A model generated the notes under the pieces. The model saw only the letters and a list, made by a program, of their open reading frames with translations, did not search any database and was not told the origin of the DNA. From positions 558,001 to 622,000 of the forward strand of contig NZ_BTTW01000001.1 of NCBI RefSeq assembly GCF_036245865.1: a DNA stretch of 64,000 nt, in the 5' to 3' direction. The position numbers and the translations under genes are program-made. Below, in pieces: positions 7,775 through 16,237 of the stretch. This DNA comes from Corallococcus caeni (GTDB lineage: Bacteria; Myxococcota; Myxococcia; Myxococcales; Myxococcaceae). The stretch's first letter is position 1, and each line of letters begins with the position of its first letter.

Positions 7775-9604
7775 CTACCGCTGCCACTCCGGGGGAACGT
7801 TCTTCTCCGCGGCGTAGCGCTCCAGTTCGGCGAGCTGCTGGCTCGCCAGCTTCAGCTCCTCCTCCACCTCTTGCTGGCGCTTCGCCACCGGCTTGCCGGA
7901 GGACGCGTCCTTGCGCAGACGCGCGCGCTCCTCCTCGAAGCGGGTGACACGCGCCCGGGCCCTGCCGAAGGACGAGCGCCACCGCTCCTCCTCCTCTCGA
8001 GAGCGAGTCCCCGCCAGCCGCTGCTTGAAGCGCTCCCGCTCCCAGCGCTGGATGCCCGTGGGGTTCCGGCTCCACGTCTCACGGGCCTCCCGCACGTCCT
8101 TGAGCGACACCTCGATGCGCTCCTGGTTCTCACCACTCCCCTGCCCTGACTTCAGCCAGGCGGTGCCGACTTCCGGCAACGAGCAGGTCTCGACGGGCAG
8201 CCGCGCCCCGCCAATGTGGATGCCTCGGGTGAGGCCTCGCGAGAGGAACCAGCGCAGCCTCCGCGAGTCCTCCTGCGCCGCCAGGGACTGGCTCAGGGGC
8301 CGCCAGTCCTCGAACTCCAGGTCCAGCGTGCACGTCTTGCCCTCCGTCTCCAGTTCCATGCGGCGCTTCACGGCCGTGGGTGGCGAGTCGAACCGCTCGA
8401 CCACCAACACGACGAGCCCCAGCCCGTCGACCCGCTGCACCGAGAGGACCACCTGCTGCTCGGTGTCCACCTGGAAGCGCTTCACCTCGCGTTCCTCGTC
8501 ACGCGCCACGCGCTCGAGCAACTGCTTCCAGCGCTCCGTGGACTCGGGCGTGGTGGGCACGGAGACGAGCTTGCTCGCGTAGGCGATGGGCAGCGCCAGC
8601 CCCAGCCCATCCGCGTTCTCGATCTTCATCGAGACGACGCCCACCACCTCGCCGCGTCCATTCAACAGCGGTCCGCCACTGTTGCCCGGATTCACCGAGG
8701 CATTGAATTGCACATAGCCAGTGCCCAGATACTGCCGGCCCACGAAGCCCACCTTCCCCTCGTGCACGGTGAAGTCCAGGCCCTTGGGACTGCCAATGAA
8801 GACCAGCGGGTCTCCGGGCTCCAGGCGCGTGACGTCACCCAGTGGCAGTGGCGCCGCCTTCGCTCCCACGACACGGACGGTGGCGAGGTCCAGATCCACA
8901 TCACTGGCGACCGTCTCGCCGAGCAGCTCCCGCCCGTCCGCGAGCACCGCCGTCATGAGCTTGCCCGGCGGACACACCACGTGCTCGTTGGTCAGCACCA
9001 GCTCCGAGTCCACGAAGAAGCCGGAGCCCACCTTGCTCCCACATCGCAGGGACAACGTGCTCGGGCCGGCGCGGCGTGAAATCTCCGCGGTGGAGAGAGC
9101 CGACGGCACGGGAGCAGCCTCGCCCGGAAGGTCTTCACCCGCCACGAGGGCCATGACCTTCGAGCGGGTGCGAGCGAAGCGCGGAGAACGGGCCACCCAG
9201 ATGCCGCCCAGCAATCCGAACAGGATGCAGAGGCCCACGAGCATCCTCAAGCTTCGACGAGAGGGCTCCTGGACGGGCACCACCGCCTCCACGAAGGGCC
9301 GCAAGTCCGCGCGGGCGCCCTGGGCGCGCAGCACCTCCAGGAGTTTCTCCGCGAAGGCGCGAAAGACGCCACGGGCCAGGGGGGCCCCTGATGTCGCGAG
9401 CAGGCTTCGCGCCTCGGAGAACGAGGGCGCGGGTGGGCCCAGCAGCGAGATGGCCCGCGCCAGCGCGAAGCGCGTCCGCTCGTCAGCCACCGCATCCCGC
9501 AACACCACATCGACCCGGAGGCTGGCGCCGCACACACAGCGCGCCACGTTCCCCGCATCCGGCGCACCACACCGGAGGCACCTCAGCTCGACCGACTCCG
9601 ACAT
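7775..9604 (-). CDS. Membrane-anchored HtrA-like serine protease with N-terminal zinc ribbon
   Basis: The protein has 609 residues. Residues 9-26 contain two CxxC/CxC pairs (CLRC...CVC), a predicted zinc ribbon. A helical region follows, then one transmembrane helix at ~121-138. Residues ~180-345 are a trypsin-fold protease with all three catalytic residues visible: His208 in TNEHVV, Asp239 in VDLDLATV and Ser309 in NPGNSGGPL. There is no PDZ domain; instead, after a ~70-residue beta segment, the C-terminal ~130 residues are highly charged and predicted coiled coil. The protease domain should face the periplasm if the ribbon is cytoplasmic. The combination is unlike DegP, DegQ or DegS. Confidence 0.8.
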   Translation of the reverse strand: MSESVELRCLRCGAPDAGNVARCVCGASLRVDVVLRDAVADERTRFALARAISLLGPPAPSFSEARSLLATSGAPLARGVFRAFAEKLLEVLRAQGARADLRPFVEAVVPVQEPSRRSLRMLVGLCILFGLLGGIWVARSPRFARTRSKVMALVAGEDLPGEAAPVPSALSTAEISRRAGPSTLSLRCGSKVGSGFFVDSELVLTNEHVVCPPGKLMTAVLADGRELLGETVASDVDLDLATVRVVGAKAAPLPLGDVTRLEPGDPLVFIGSPKGLDFTVHEGKVGFVGRQYLGTGYVQFNASVNPGNSGGPLLNGRGEVVGVVSMKIENADGLGLALPIAYASKLVSVPTTPESTERWKQLLERVARDEEREVKRFQVDTEQQVVLSVQRVDGLGLVVLVVERFDSPPTAVKRRMELETEGKTCTLDLEFEDWRPLSQSLAAQEDSRRLRWFLSRGLTRGIHIGGARLPVETCSLPEVGTAWLKSGQGSGENQERIEVSLKDVREARETWSRNPTGIQRWERERFKQRLAGTRSREEEERWRSSFGRARARVTRFEEERARLRKDASSGKPVAKRQQEVEEELKLASQQLAELERYAAEKNVPPEWQR

Positions 9605-9690
9605 TCCCGCGCTCCCCCTGCGACGACCCGGGTTCCTGGTGCTCGTGCGTCACCCGCGAGGACCCGGGCACCCCTCGACAGCTCCCACCA

Positions 9691-10140
9691 TCATGCCTCC
9701 GAACGCGCGTGGAGTCCCAGCCTCCCCCCATCGGCACTCCGCGTGACTCCGGGTCGACCTCGGAGCGCTCCTCGAAGCGCCACACCCAGTAGGACACCGG
9801 CAGTGGCGAGCGAGACGGCCGTGAGGAGGCGCAGGTCACGGCCCCCGCAGGCAGGCGCGGCGGCGACAGGAGCAGGCTCAGGCGGACCGTGGAGCGCCAC
9901 CTGGACGCGGCGGGACAGGATTCCATCTCCAGGACGACGAAGGCGGGGGCCGAAGACGTGCTGATGCGCAGTCCCGGGTCCACCTGGGGCGCCAGGCCCA
10001 TCCGGGCGCCGATGGGCACCAGGATGAGGTTGGGTGCCCCTGTCTCCTCGTGGTGGGCCTCGGGTTGAGCCGGCCGCGGCTCCCCTGCCCACAGACGCCT
10101 TCCGAAACGGTGCCCCGACGACGCCCGCGGGTAGCGATCC
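9691..10140 (-). pseudogene. Possible decayed gene left of the IS91-like repeat
   Basis: The 592 bases between the protease start (9604) and the IS91-like copy (10197) contain no intact gene. Protein-like minus-strand stretches occur in two different frames. One reads APNLILVPIGARMGLAPQVD and AFVVLEMESC. The other, nearer 9700-9850, reads LLTAVSLATAGVLLGVAL, a plausible transmembrane helix. Joined by a frameshift they could make one small membrane protein. Nothing identifies a family, so this is only a suggestion. Confidence 0.3.
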
Positions 10141-10196
10141 GTGTTCGCGGCATGCGTCCTGCTGTTGGCCAGCGCTCTCGCGCCGAATGCCATCGC

Positions 10197-10553
10197 GCGT
10201 ATAGGCAGGATAGAGGCCATGTGGAGGGTGAGGGCAGGAGCGGAGGGGCCGCGGAGGGCTGTTGATGGGGGCCGCCCGAGCAGTGCGCCAAGCGGGTGGA
10301 GAAGCCGCGCAGCCCCTTCGGGTACACCCGGCCCTGGCCGCGCTCCCTTCAGGTGCGCGGCAGGGCTTGGCTCTCTTGGCTGGGGCGGCTTGAGCCTCAA
10401 CACCATGTGGCTTGAGGGGGCCCGCGCGCCGGGGCCAGCCTCGCACCTGCCGTGGGTAGGCCCAGGTGCTCCAGAATCGCTCGTACTCCTCCCGCCTCGT
10501 TCACGTATGCCAGCACTCGCCGTCTGCCTCCACACCTCACGCAGGCGAACACG
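10197..10553 (-). mobile_element. IS91-family 3' end, copy 1 (left island boundary)
   Basis: This 357-base block is about 97% identical, without gaps, to 18140-18496. It contains the last ~52 codons of a Y2-type transposase on the minus strand ([14 protein letters not shown] and [17 protein letters not shown]; stop at 10397-10399) and 200 bases of non-coding 3' tail. Identity starts at GCGTATAGGCAGG and stops abruptly inside the gene at ACACG. In IS91-like elements the region downstream of the transposase carries the replication origin end; that role is inferred from family knowledge. Confidence 0.75.
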
Positions 10554-10904
10554 GCAGCGCAGCTCGGCACCAGCAGAAGAGGTAGCGGGGAAGGTGTTGG
10601 TGCGGGAGCTGTGTAGGGGAGGTGGGCGCGGGAGGAGGTCCCCTCATTCCGCATTGCGTGTCGCAGCCACGGGCTTCTCCGCGGCGGGCCCTCCCACTCG
10701 GGGAGCGGGGTGGGGTGGGGAGTCTCGACCGTCGACGCAGGCGACGTGGACGAGGCGGGAATCAGGAGTTTCCGTTGCTGCTGGCGTCATCTCAGGAGCG
10801 CAGCGCGTCCGAGCCGTGGTGCTGGCTGGGGAGTGAGTGGACCCGCAGATTCAATGCCCGAGGAGCAGCGTGCCAAGGACGGAGCCTACCGAAATAGGCT
10901 CTTA
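10554..10904. other. 351-base gap with no convincing gene
   Basis: Between the IS91-like end and the IS5 element, the short open frames are high-GC, overlap one another on both strands and lack recognisable motifs. The last 20 bases form a perfect 7-bp hairpin at 10882-10901 (GAGCCTA/TAGGCTC), directly abutting the IS5 target site. Confidence 0.5.
10882..10901. terminator. Short stem-loop adjacent to the IS5 insertion site
   Basis: A 7-bp perfect stem (GAGCCTA with TAGGCTC) and a CCGAAA loop end one base before the TTA target duplication. It could be a terminator of a lost gene or a structural preference of the insertion sequence. Confidence 0.35.
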
Positions 10905-11780
10905 CAGCTCCTAACAAATGCCAGGACAGAGGCGTCGTAGGAGCATGACGCAACAGCCGAGGACGAGGAGGCCGAAGTGGACATCGTCCCTGCGCTCGTC
11001 GCGCACGCGAAGGCGGCGCAGCTGGTTCTTCCAGGCCAGCGTGCGCTCCACGACCCATCGGTAGCGTCCGAGCCTTTCCTTTGACTCAACGCCGGGACGC
11101 GCGATGCGAGCAGTGATGCCGCGCAGACGAAGTCCGCTCCGGTTCTTCCTGGAGGCGTAGGCCTTGTCTGCGTGGAGTTTTCCCGGACGGAAGCGACGCT
11201 GCCCCGAAGGCATCCGCACCGCGGGCACGGAGTCGACGAGGGGGAAGAGTTCGTGCGTGTCGTGGACGTTGGCGGCTGTCACCGACTCAGTCAGCGGCAG
11301 GCCGTGGGCCTCTACGAGAAGATGATGCTTGCTACCCGCCTTCGCTCTATCCGTCGGGCTTGGGCCCGTGAGGGCCCCCTTTTTGACGCCCGTACGGACG
11401 AGGAGTCGATGGAGGCGCGGGAGAAGTCCACCTTGCCTCGCAGTCCCAACTCGTCCAGCAGCCGCTCCTGGAGCTTTTCCCACACGCCTGCGCGGGTCCA
11501 TTCCTCCAACCTGCGCCAGGCCGTCATGCCCGAAAGGCCGAACTGCTTGCGAGGCAGCATCTCCCACGGGATGCCACTTCGGAGCACGAAGACGATGGCT
11601 TCCAGCGCCGCTCGGTCATCCGCCCGAGGGCGGCCCAGCTTCTTCTTGGGCCGGGGCGGTGGCAGCAAGGGAGCCACGCGCTGCCAGAAGGCGTCGGGGA
11701 CGAGTTCTCGGACCATGCCCCTCAACCTGGGGACGCCCCTTGCGCTCGGCCAGCCCAACCCTGACTTTCGTTAGGTGCTG
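10905..11780 (-). mobile_element. Complete IS5-family (IS427-type) insertion sequence
   Basis: The 876-base element starts CAGCTCCTAAC and ends GTTAGGTGCTG, imperfect inverted repeats whose similarity extends ~20 bases inward. It is flanked on both sides by TTA (10902-10904 and 11781-11783), a 3-bp target duplication of the TNA type used by the IS427 group. Two overlapping minus-strand frames encode the transposase. The ends and duplication look fresh, so this is a recent insertion. Confidence 0.85.
10911..11716 (-). CDS. IS5-family transposase made by -1 frameshifting (orfA+orfB)
   Basis: OrfA starts at the ATG at 11716 (MVRELVPDAFWQRVAPLLPP) and carries the DUF4096-type N-terminal domain and the first catalytic aspartate (ASIDSSSVRA); its own stop is at 11312. 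OrfB, ending at 10911, carries the second aspartate (LHADKAYASRKNR) and the downstream glutamate region (RYRWVVERTLAW). The frames overlap at an A-AAA-AGG slippery heptamer (T-run 11380-11384 on the plus strand), where a -1 shift joins RASK to KGALTG. Programmed frameshifting is the rule for this IS group, so the element is probably active rather than broken. Confidence 0.8.
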
Positions 11781-11783
11781 TTA

Positions 11784-12116
11784 ACCTCCAGTAACACCAC
11801 CATCCCGCGCCGACAGCACAGCAGGTCCAGGGAACCCGGCGACGGAGAGGTGATCCACCGCCTGGCCAGCGAACTGGAGGGCATGAACCACTGCGGGCTC
11901 CGCAGCGTCCCGCTGCGCCGCCTACCTTACCGGGCACTAACCACGTTGCCTATAGCGGGACAATGGAACACTCGGACTGACCGCAGCCACAACTGCACGC
12001 TAGAAACAACCCTTACCCGCATCCAGGCTTCGCAGCGCAACCAGACGATCACGTCTTGAGAATGGCGCCGACTCGACGCTTTTGCTGATTATCGCGCATG
12101 CAGTAGGCTCCCTCCC
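11784..12116. other. Intergenic stretch between IS5 and the A/T-rich gene
   Basis: This stretch of 333 bases contains no gene that can be supported. A 94-codon plus-strand frame starts inside the IS end and has no recognisable motif. Base composition changes here from G/C-rich (to ~11940) to mixed, marking the entry into the A/T-richer cargo. Confidence 0.5.
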
Positions 12117-13088
12117 ATGAACAGCACTCGACCCAACCGCGCAGCAATAATAAAACACAATCTCACACCTACACTCAAGCTACAAATCACAGACTTCGTT
12201 CCCGACGGTCCAAATCAAAAAATCACATTCAGAAGCATTAGGCGCCATATCGAATCATCCCAACTGCTCCTCAAATCAATGGTCGTAACCAACTGGGAAT
12301 GGGTACCAGACAGCTTGGCAGACCCAGCATTCGTGCTGGCCGAAAAACTAGCAAATGCACTAACAAGAGCGGCCGAACTCGTTGGCCTTAACGATGCCGA
12401 CAATACTATCCCTGAAAATGTCGCCTCCGAAATCATCCAGCTACACGAAAATCTTTTTGGAAAAGTTTCGACAATTTCGGCATACATCGTGATGTTGGAC
12501 TTTCAGATTGGCAACCTCGAAGTCAAGGCGCAAGAGCAACTCTCAATAGTCACAAAGGCCGCAGTCGAGATACAAAGAATATTGGAGCAGCAGCGCCTTC
12601 ACACGGTTGACGCCGTCGTCTCGACTCAACGGCAGTTTTTCGAGAACGAAGCGACGACCCATGAGACCTATGCCAACCGATGGCTACTAGGTGTTTGCAT
12701 TTCCGCAGCGACCGCACTGGCAGTAGCCACATACGCTAGTCTCCACGTACCAGACGCTTTAAGCCAGGGGTCAATAGGCCTGACGGTATTCGCCTATCTC
12801 CCACGATTCATCCTGCTGTCAATTGTCTTCTACGTTCTTTCCATCTGCGGAAGAAACTACCGCACCAACCGACATAACTTCATCGTAAACAGGCACCGCT
12901 CCCTGGCCTTAAGCACATTTGGCGTTTTTGTCTCGTCGACCAAGGATCCAAAAATCAAGGACGCGATTCTTATTCAAGCCGCAAGTGCGATCTATTCGCC
13001 CCAGCCAAGCGGCTATTCGATAGATCAGAACGAGCCGCTTCCGCACGCGGCAGCAGTTGATATGCTTCAACGACTTGGCGGCAGATAG
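12117..13088 (+). CDS. Two-TM membrane protein of unknown function, A/T-rich
   Basis: The protein has 323 residues from the ATG at 12117. Residues ~1-175 are helical and soluble, with a probable coiled coil at ~140-190 (KAAVEIQRILEQQRLH). Two transmembrane helices follow at ~195-215 and ~225-250. The C-terminal cytosolic tail contains NRHNFIVNRHRSLALSTFG followed by DPKIKDAILIQAASAIYSPQ, a segment I associate with membrane proteins of genomic islands but cannot name. Codon use is much richer in A/T (AAA, AAT, ATA) than the host genes, indicating transfer. It is a candidate membrane effector or accessory of a defence island; that role is inference. Confidence 0.7.
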   Translation: MNSTRPNRAAIIKHNLTPTLKLQITDFVPDGPNQKITFRSIRRHIESSQLLLKSMVVTNWEWVPDSLADPAFVLAEKLANALTRAAELVGLNDADNTIPENVASEIIQLHENLFGKVSTISAYIVMLDFQIGNLEVKAQEQLSIVTKAAVEIQRILEQQRLHTVDAVVSTQRQFFENEATTHETYANRWLLGVCISAATALAVATYASLHVPDALSQGSIGLTVFAYLPRFILLSIVFYVLSICGRNYRTNRHNFIVNRHRSLALSTFGVFVSSTKDPKIKDAILIQAASAIYSPQPSGYSIDQNEPLPHAAAVDMLQRLGGR

Positions 13089-13093
13089 TACAC

Positions 13094-13363
13094 GTGGGAA
13101 GAATAGTACGGTCCGGGGCCCACGGCATGACGAAGACACCTTGGAGCAGTACCGCGCGCCGATATACCTCCGCGCCCGGCAGTTCGGGGACACTCGACCT
13201 GCTGGTGCTGCATCCGGCGGTGGCTACTTGGGTGCTGGCCGGAGGCTGCCTCGTCTACCGCTGCGCCACCTGCGGCGCCGAACTGGACGCGGCCGGCGCT
13301 ATCGCCCACCAAGACTTGCTGCCTAGTCACGAAGTGCAGGGGTTTGTAGTCCTCAACAGGTGA
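13094..13363 (+). CDS. Doubtful small ORF with a CxxC pair
   Basis: An 89-codon frame in the 334-base gap between two A/T-rich genes reads LVYRCATCGAELDAAGAI near its end, hinting at half a zinc ribbon. The local sequence is G/C-rich and other frames are open too. It may be a fragment rather than a gene; nothing else is visible in the gap. Confidence 0.2.
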   Translation: MGRIVRSGAHGMTKTPWSSTARRYTSAPGSSGTLDLLVLHPAVATWVLAGGCLVYRCATCGAELDAAGAIAHQDLLPSHEVQGFVVLNR

Positions 13364-13422
13364 CACCAACTCGCGAGCCTTAGCAGTACGGCATATCGTT
13401 CCCCAACCGAAAGGGAGCACCA

Positions 13423-13815
13423 ATGCTAACAAGGATGACGAAGCCCCAGAGAGAGTTGCTCGCCAAACTCCAAGCAATTCACCTTAAGCCGTACAACGCT
13501 GAAGACACGAACGCCACAGTCGAGAGCAATTTGCAGGACGCCTTGTTGCGACGAGGCTTCAAGGTCATCTCCGAGCGAGAAGTCCCAAACTATACAGTGA
13601 TTCACGACTTGGTTTACAAGCTTACGTCATTCGGCGCGAAGCACGTACTCGCGACCTTTCTCCTCACGTCAACACGCAGCATGGGCGACCGCTTCTTGAC
13701 CCCGCTCGACACCTGGGACTGCAACGCCACGGAGGCCACCATCAATCTCTCTTGCGAGAAGGTCGCAATCCAACTCTTGCAGGACTTCAGGGCGGTTGCA
13801 TCCCCCACCCCTTAG
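13423..13815 (+). CDS. Hypothetical protein in the A/T-richer cargo
   Basis: The protein has 130 residues, with intermediate to low GC like the genes at 12117 and 16390. Sequence such as ESNLQDALLRRGFKVISERE and YKLTSFGAKHVLATFLLTST suggests a compact alpha/beta domain; there is no signal peptide, membrane helix or catalytic motif. It is convergent with the phage lysis module that ends at 13877. Function unknown; a cargo gene by context. Confidence 0.5.
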   Translation: MLTRMTKPQRELLAKLQAIHLKPYNAEDTNATVESNLQDALLRRGFKVISEREVPNYTVIHDLVYKLTSFGAKHVLATFLLTSTRSMGDRFLTPLDTWDCNATEATINLSCEKVAIQLLQDFRAVASPTP

Positions 13816-13876
13816 CTCAAAAGCCAGGTGGCCCCATTGGCCCGCCCCAGACACGTTGGAGCAGACCATGGGTTCA

Positions 13877-14068
13877 TCACCAGTCGAACGTCCACCGAGC
13901 GCCCACTCCAACCATCCGCTCGCGCTGGTTGACCTCCGCGAAGCCAAAGACGCCCAGTTTGGCCCGGAGCCTCGCCCCACCCTCCAGGCGCGCGTAGGCG
14001 CCCGTGAGGGAGGAGATGCCCGCCTGTGCCTCCAGGTATCCGGTCCGCACCGGCACGTCGCTCAGCAC
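13877..14068 (-). CDS. Short phage-module protein with a beta-barrel-like C-terminus
   Basis: About 63 residues from a GTG at 14068; protein-like sequence extends upstream toward 14105 (VAVAAGLSRVL), so the true start may overlap the holin gene. Sequence such as YLEAQAGISSLTGAYARLEG and FAEVNQRERMVGVGARWTFD ends in an aromatic residue, as outer-membrane strands do. It is last in a minus-strand run of lysis-type genes. Possibly truncated. Confidence 0.45.
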   Translation of the reverse strand: MLSDVPVRTGYLEAQAGISSLTGAYARLEGGARLRAKLGVFGFAEVNQRERMVGVGARWTFDW

Positions 14069-14091
14069 CCGCGACAGCCCCGCAGCGACTG

Positions 14092-14544
14092 CTACCCGCG
14101 GGGCATCGAAGGGACCGCGCCCTCCAGGGTCGACTTCGCCGCGACGGCGCCGTGCGCGACCATCAGGGCCTGCTCCTGCGCCTTCTCCTGCACCTTCGCT
14201 TCGCCGTGCAGGGACTTGAACTGGAGCGTCGCGGACGCCTGCTCACGAGGCTTCAGAGTGCGCCAGCCGTTGGCGACCATGTACTCGTTCGCCTTGCCCA
14301 GGGCAGCCTCCGTGATGTCCACGAAGGGGTACGACTTCCCGGCGGCCTTGCACTCCGCCTTGACGTCCTCCATCACGTGGTACGCGTGGTAGGCGGCCAG
14401 GGCGATGCGCCGCTTCCGCGTCTCGGTGAGCCACGAGACGCCGGCGAAGAGCCCGATGATGCCGACGACTGCGACGCTGATGTTGGTGGGCGTGAGCAGC
14501 GCGTCCAGGATGCTGGATCTGGCGCCGGTGGAGGTCTGGGCCAA
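14092..14544 (-). CDS. Holin-like phage protein
   Basis: About 150 residues from a TTG at 14544. One strong transmembrane helix (NISVAVVGIIGLFAGVSWL) near the N-terminus is followed by ALAAYHAYHVMEDVKAECKA, a pattern typical of phage LLH-type holins, and a helical C-terminal domain. Holins form membrane lesions that release endolysin. It lies among an NlpC/P60 gene, a coiled-coil/TM protein and a hypothetical, all on the minus strand. The upstream gene's frame runs across this start, which suggests an indel at the junction. Confidence 0.6.
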   Translation of the reverse strand: MAQTSTGARSSILDALLTPTNISVAVVGIIGLFAGVSWLTETRKRRIALAAYHAYHVMEDVKAECKAAGKSYPFVDITEAALGKANEYMVANGWRTLKPREQASATLQFKSLHGEAKVQEKAQEQALMVAHGAVAAKSTLEGAVPSMPRG

Positions 14545-15016
14545 AGCCGGTGCGCGGGACGTCGGTGGGCGCCTCGTCCGCCTCGGACACGCAGATGGAC
14601 TCCTCGCCGGGCGGGAACGCAGTCAGGTCCACCTTCCCGTTGGGGTGGACGCGGGTGATGGTGGCGGCGAGCACGTTGGCCCCGTCCTGGAAGTGGACGC
14701 TGCGGCCGACGCTGGGCTTCTGGCCGGGCGGTACCACGGGAGCCCCGACCGGCCCCGTCGGCACCGCGGTTACGGACGCGACCGGGGTGTTGATGGCCTC
14801 GGCGACGGCCAGCCAGCCGGCACGCACCAGCACGGAGCACTTCTCGAACGGCGGCAGCTCGGTGCCCGTCACCGCGGAGCGTCCGCCGGTGACGCTGCCG
14901 TAGCAGGTGTAGAGCGTGAGGGCGGTGGCGAGCTTGCCGGGACTGGCCTGGGCCAGGGCCTTCTCGGCGGCGGTGATGAGCTCGGCGGGCGGCGTGTACG
15001 TCGCGGGGGTGGACAT
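14543..15016 (-). CDS. Phage-module protein of unknown function (3' end probably frameshifted)
   Basis: The ATG at 15016 opens MSTPATYTPPAELITAAEKA, and plausible protein sequence continues for ~155 residues to ADEAPTDVPRTGF near 14545, including a small beta domain (VHFQDGANVLAATITRVHPN, KVDLTAFPPGEESICV). The open frame formally continues to 14243, but there it overlaps the holin entirely and has shadow-like composition, so the gene most likely ended near the holin start before an indel. Function unknown. Confidence 0.5.
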
Positions 15017-15116
15017 GCAGGTGCTCCTGGCGATGCTGCGGGTTGGACGTCGGGAAAGGGGTTCAGCGGCGCACCAGCCCGAGGAGAGGGGGCGCCATGG
15101 CCAAGGTGCTTGCGGC

Positions 15117-15567
15117 TCAGGAGACGAAGGGCAGGCGGCGGAAGCCGAGGACGTCAGGGCGGTACTCCACGCGGGTGAAGGACTTCACCTTCGCGTCCGC
15201 GCGCCGCGTCCTCCAGCGTGAGCGTCTTGCTGCCGCCCCCGGACGCGCCCACCACGACACCCACGCCCACGTGCACCATGACGTGGTCCGGATCGCCGGC
15301 CTTGCCGTACAGCACCAGGTCACCAGGCTGAAGGTCCGCCACGCTCGCCACCGGCGCGCACTCCTCCCACAGCCGGTCGGTGTTGTAGTCCGCCCTCCAG
15401 TCGCGCCCGCCCACCTGGTTGAAGCACCACGTCACGAGGCCAGAACAGTCGAAGAGGCGCGGGCCGTCCGCCGCGGCTCGCTGGCCCTTCGCACCCCAGC
15501 GATAGGGCGCGTGCATCTGCGCGAGGACGAGCTGAAGAAAGGCGGCGCGCTGCGAGGTGATGGGCAT
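15117..15567 (-). pseudogene. NlpC/P60 endolysin-like peptidase with a C-terminal frameshift
   Basis: From the ATG at 15567, residues read an NlpC/P60 fold: YRWGAKG, catalytic cysteine in RLFDCSGLVTWCFNQ, then LQPGDLVLYGKAGDPDHVMV with the catalytic histidine. Such enzymes cleave peptidoglycan stem peptides and act as phage endolysins. After TLTLEDA the frame leads to an early stop at 15154, while a second frame continues with DAKVKSFTRVEYRPDVLGFR to a TGA at 15117, so an indel near 15210 is likely. The catalytic core is intact, so the protein could still act with an altered tail. Confidence 0.6.
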
Positions 15568-15599
15568 GGTGAGGCTCCGGCTGCTGGGAGTAGGCGGCG

Positions 15600-15683
15600 T
15601 CATGGAGAAGCGCTGACCCAGGCCGCCAGGACGAGGGCGGCGCACGCGGCGAGCACGTGCGCGGCGAAGAGCGCGAGGCTCAC
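15600..15683 (-). CDS. Tiny hydrophobic peptide in the lysis module
   Basis: A GTG at 15683 opens a 27-codon frame, VSLALFAAHVLAACAALVLA and then AWVSASP, ending at the stop at 15600-15602. It is one transmembrane helix and overlaps the end of the coiled-coil gene by four bases, a coupling typical of phage lysis genes (second holin or Rz1-like). Confidence 0.4.
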   Translation of the reverse strand: MSLALFAAHVLAACAALVLAAWVSASP

Positions 15684-16237
15684 CGGCGCCTCGTGGGGGA
15701 ACCGGGCTCGGGCGCGTCCTGGATGGACTGGTGCTGGGCGGGCGCTTGGGCCTGGACGAACCAGCGGCCGCAGTCGCGCAGCCCAGCGAGCCCCAACAGG
15801 CCAACGACGACGCCCACCACCCACAGCGCCCCAGCCTGACGGGAGTTCCGGTGCTCCTGCGCGTCCTGGCGCTCCCGGATGGCGGGGATGGCCTCCACCG
15901 CAACCCCGTGGGCAGCCGAGGACTTCTCCAGCGCCTCCACCTTCGCCGCCAGGCCCGGCACCGCGCCGACGGCCGGCGCGTGCTCCGTTACGAGCCGGTC
16001 CACCTCCATGATGCGATCTTCCAGGCGGCGCACCTGCTCGGCAGTGGCCATGCGCTCGCCAACGCCGCGTACCTCCGTCTGGACCCCCTCCATGAGACGG
16101 TGGAGGTCCACCGCTATCCGCTCGGCGGCTTTCAGCGCGGTACCCGCGCGCTCGTTCGTCGCCTCCTGTTGGGCGGCGAGCCGGGCAAGGTCCTCACGGA
16201 CGGTGTTGTCTGGGCTACGACGGGGAGCGGGGCACAT
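15680..16237 (-). CDS. Coiled-coil protein with a C-terminal TM helix (phage lysis accessory)
   Basis: The protein has about 185 residues. Residues 10-130 are charged and predicted coiled coil (AEQVRRLEDRIMEVDRLVTE), followed by one helix AGALWVVGVVVGLLGLAGL and a short Pro/Gln-rich tail. First gene of the minus-strand run, upstream of the endolysin. Phage spanins, antiholins and tail-anchored helpers have this arrangement; the exact role is unassigned. GC is high like the other lysis genes, unlike the A/T-rich genes on either side. Confidence 0.5.
   Translation of the reverse strand: MCPAPRRSPDNTVREDLARLAAQQEATNERAGTALKAAERIAVDLHRLMEGVQTEVRGVGERMATAEQVRRLEDRIMEVDRLVTEHAPAVGAVPGLAAKVEALEKSSAAHGVAVEAIPAIRERQDAQEHRNSRQAGALWVVGVVVGLLGLAGLRDCGRWFVQAQAPAQHQSIQDAPEPGSPTRRR

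Noticed and set aside
11775-12059. 94-codon plus-strand frame after the IS5 element
   Set aside because: It starts inside the IS terminal repeat, changes composition midway and has no motif; other frames are equally open.
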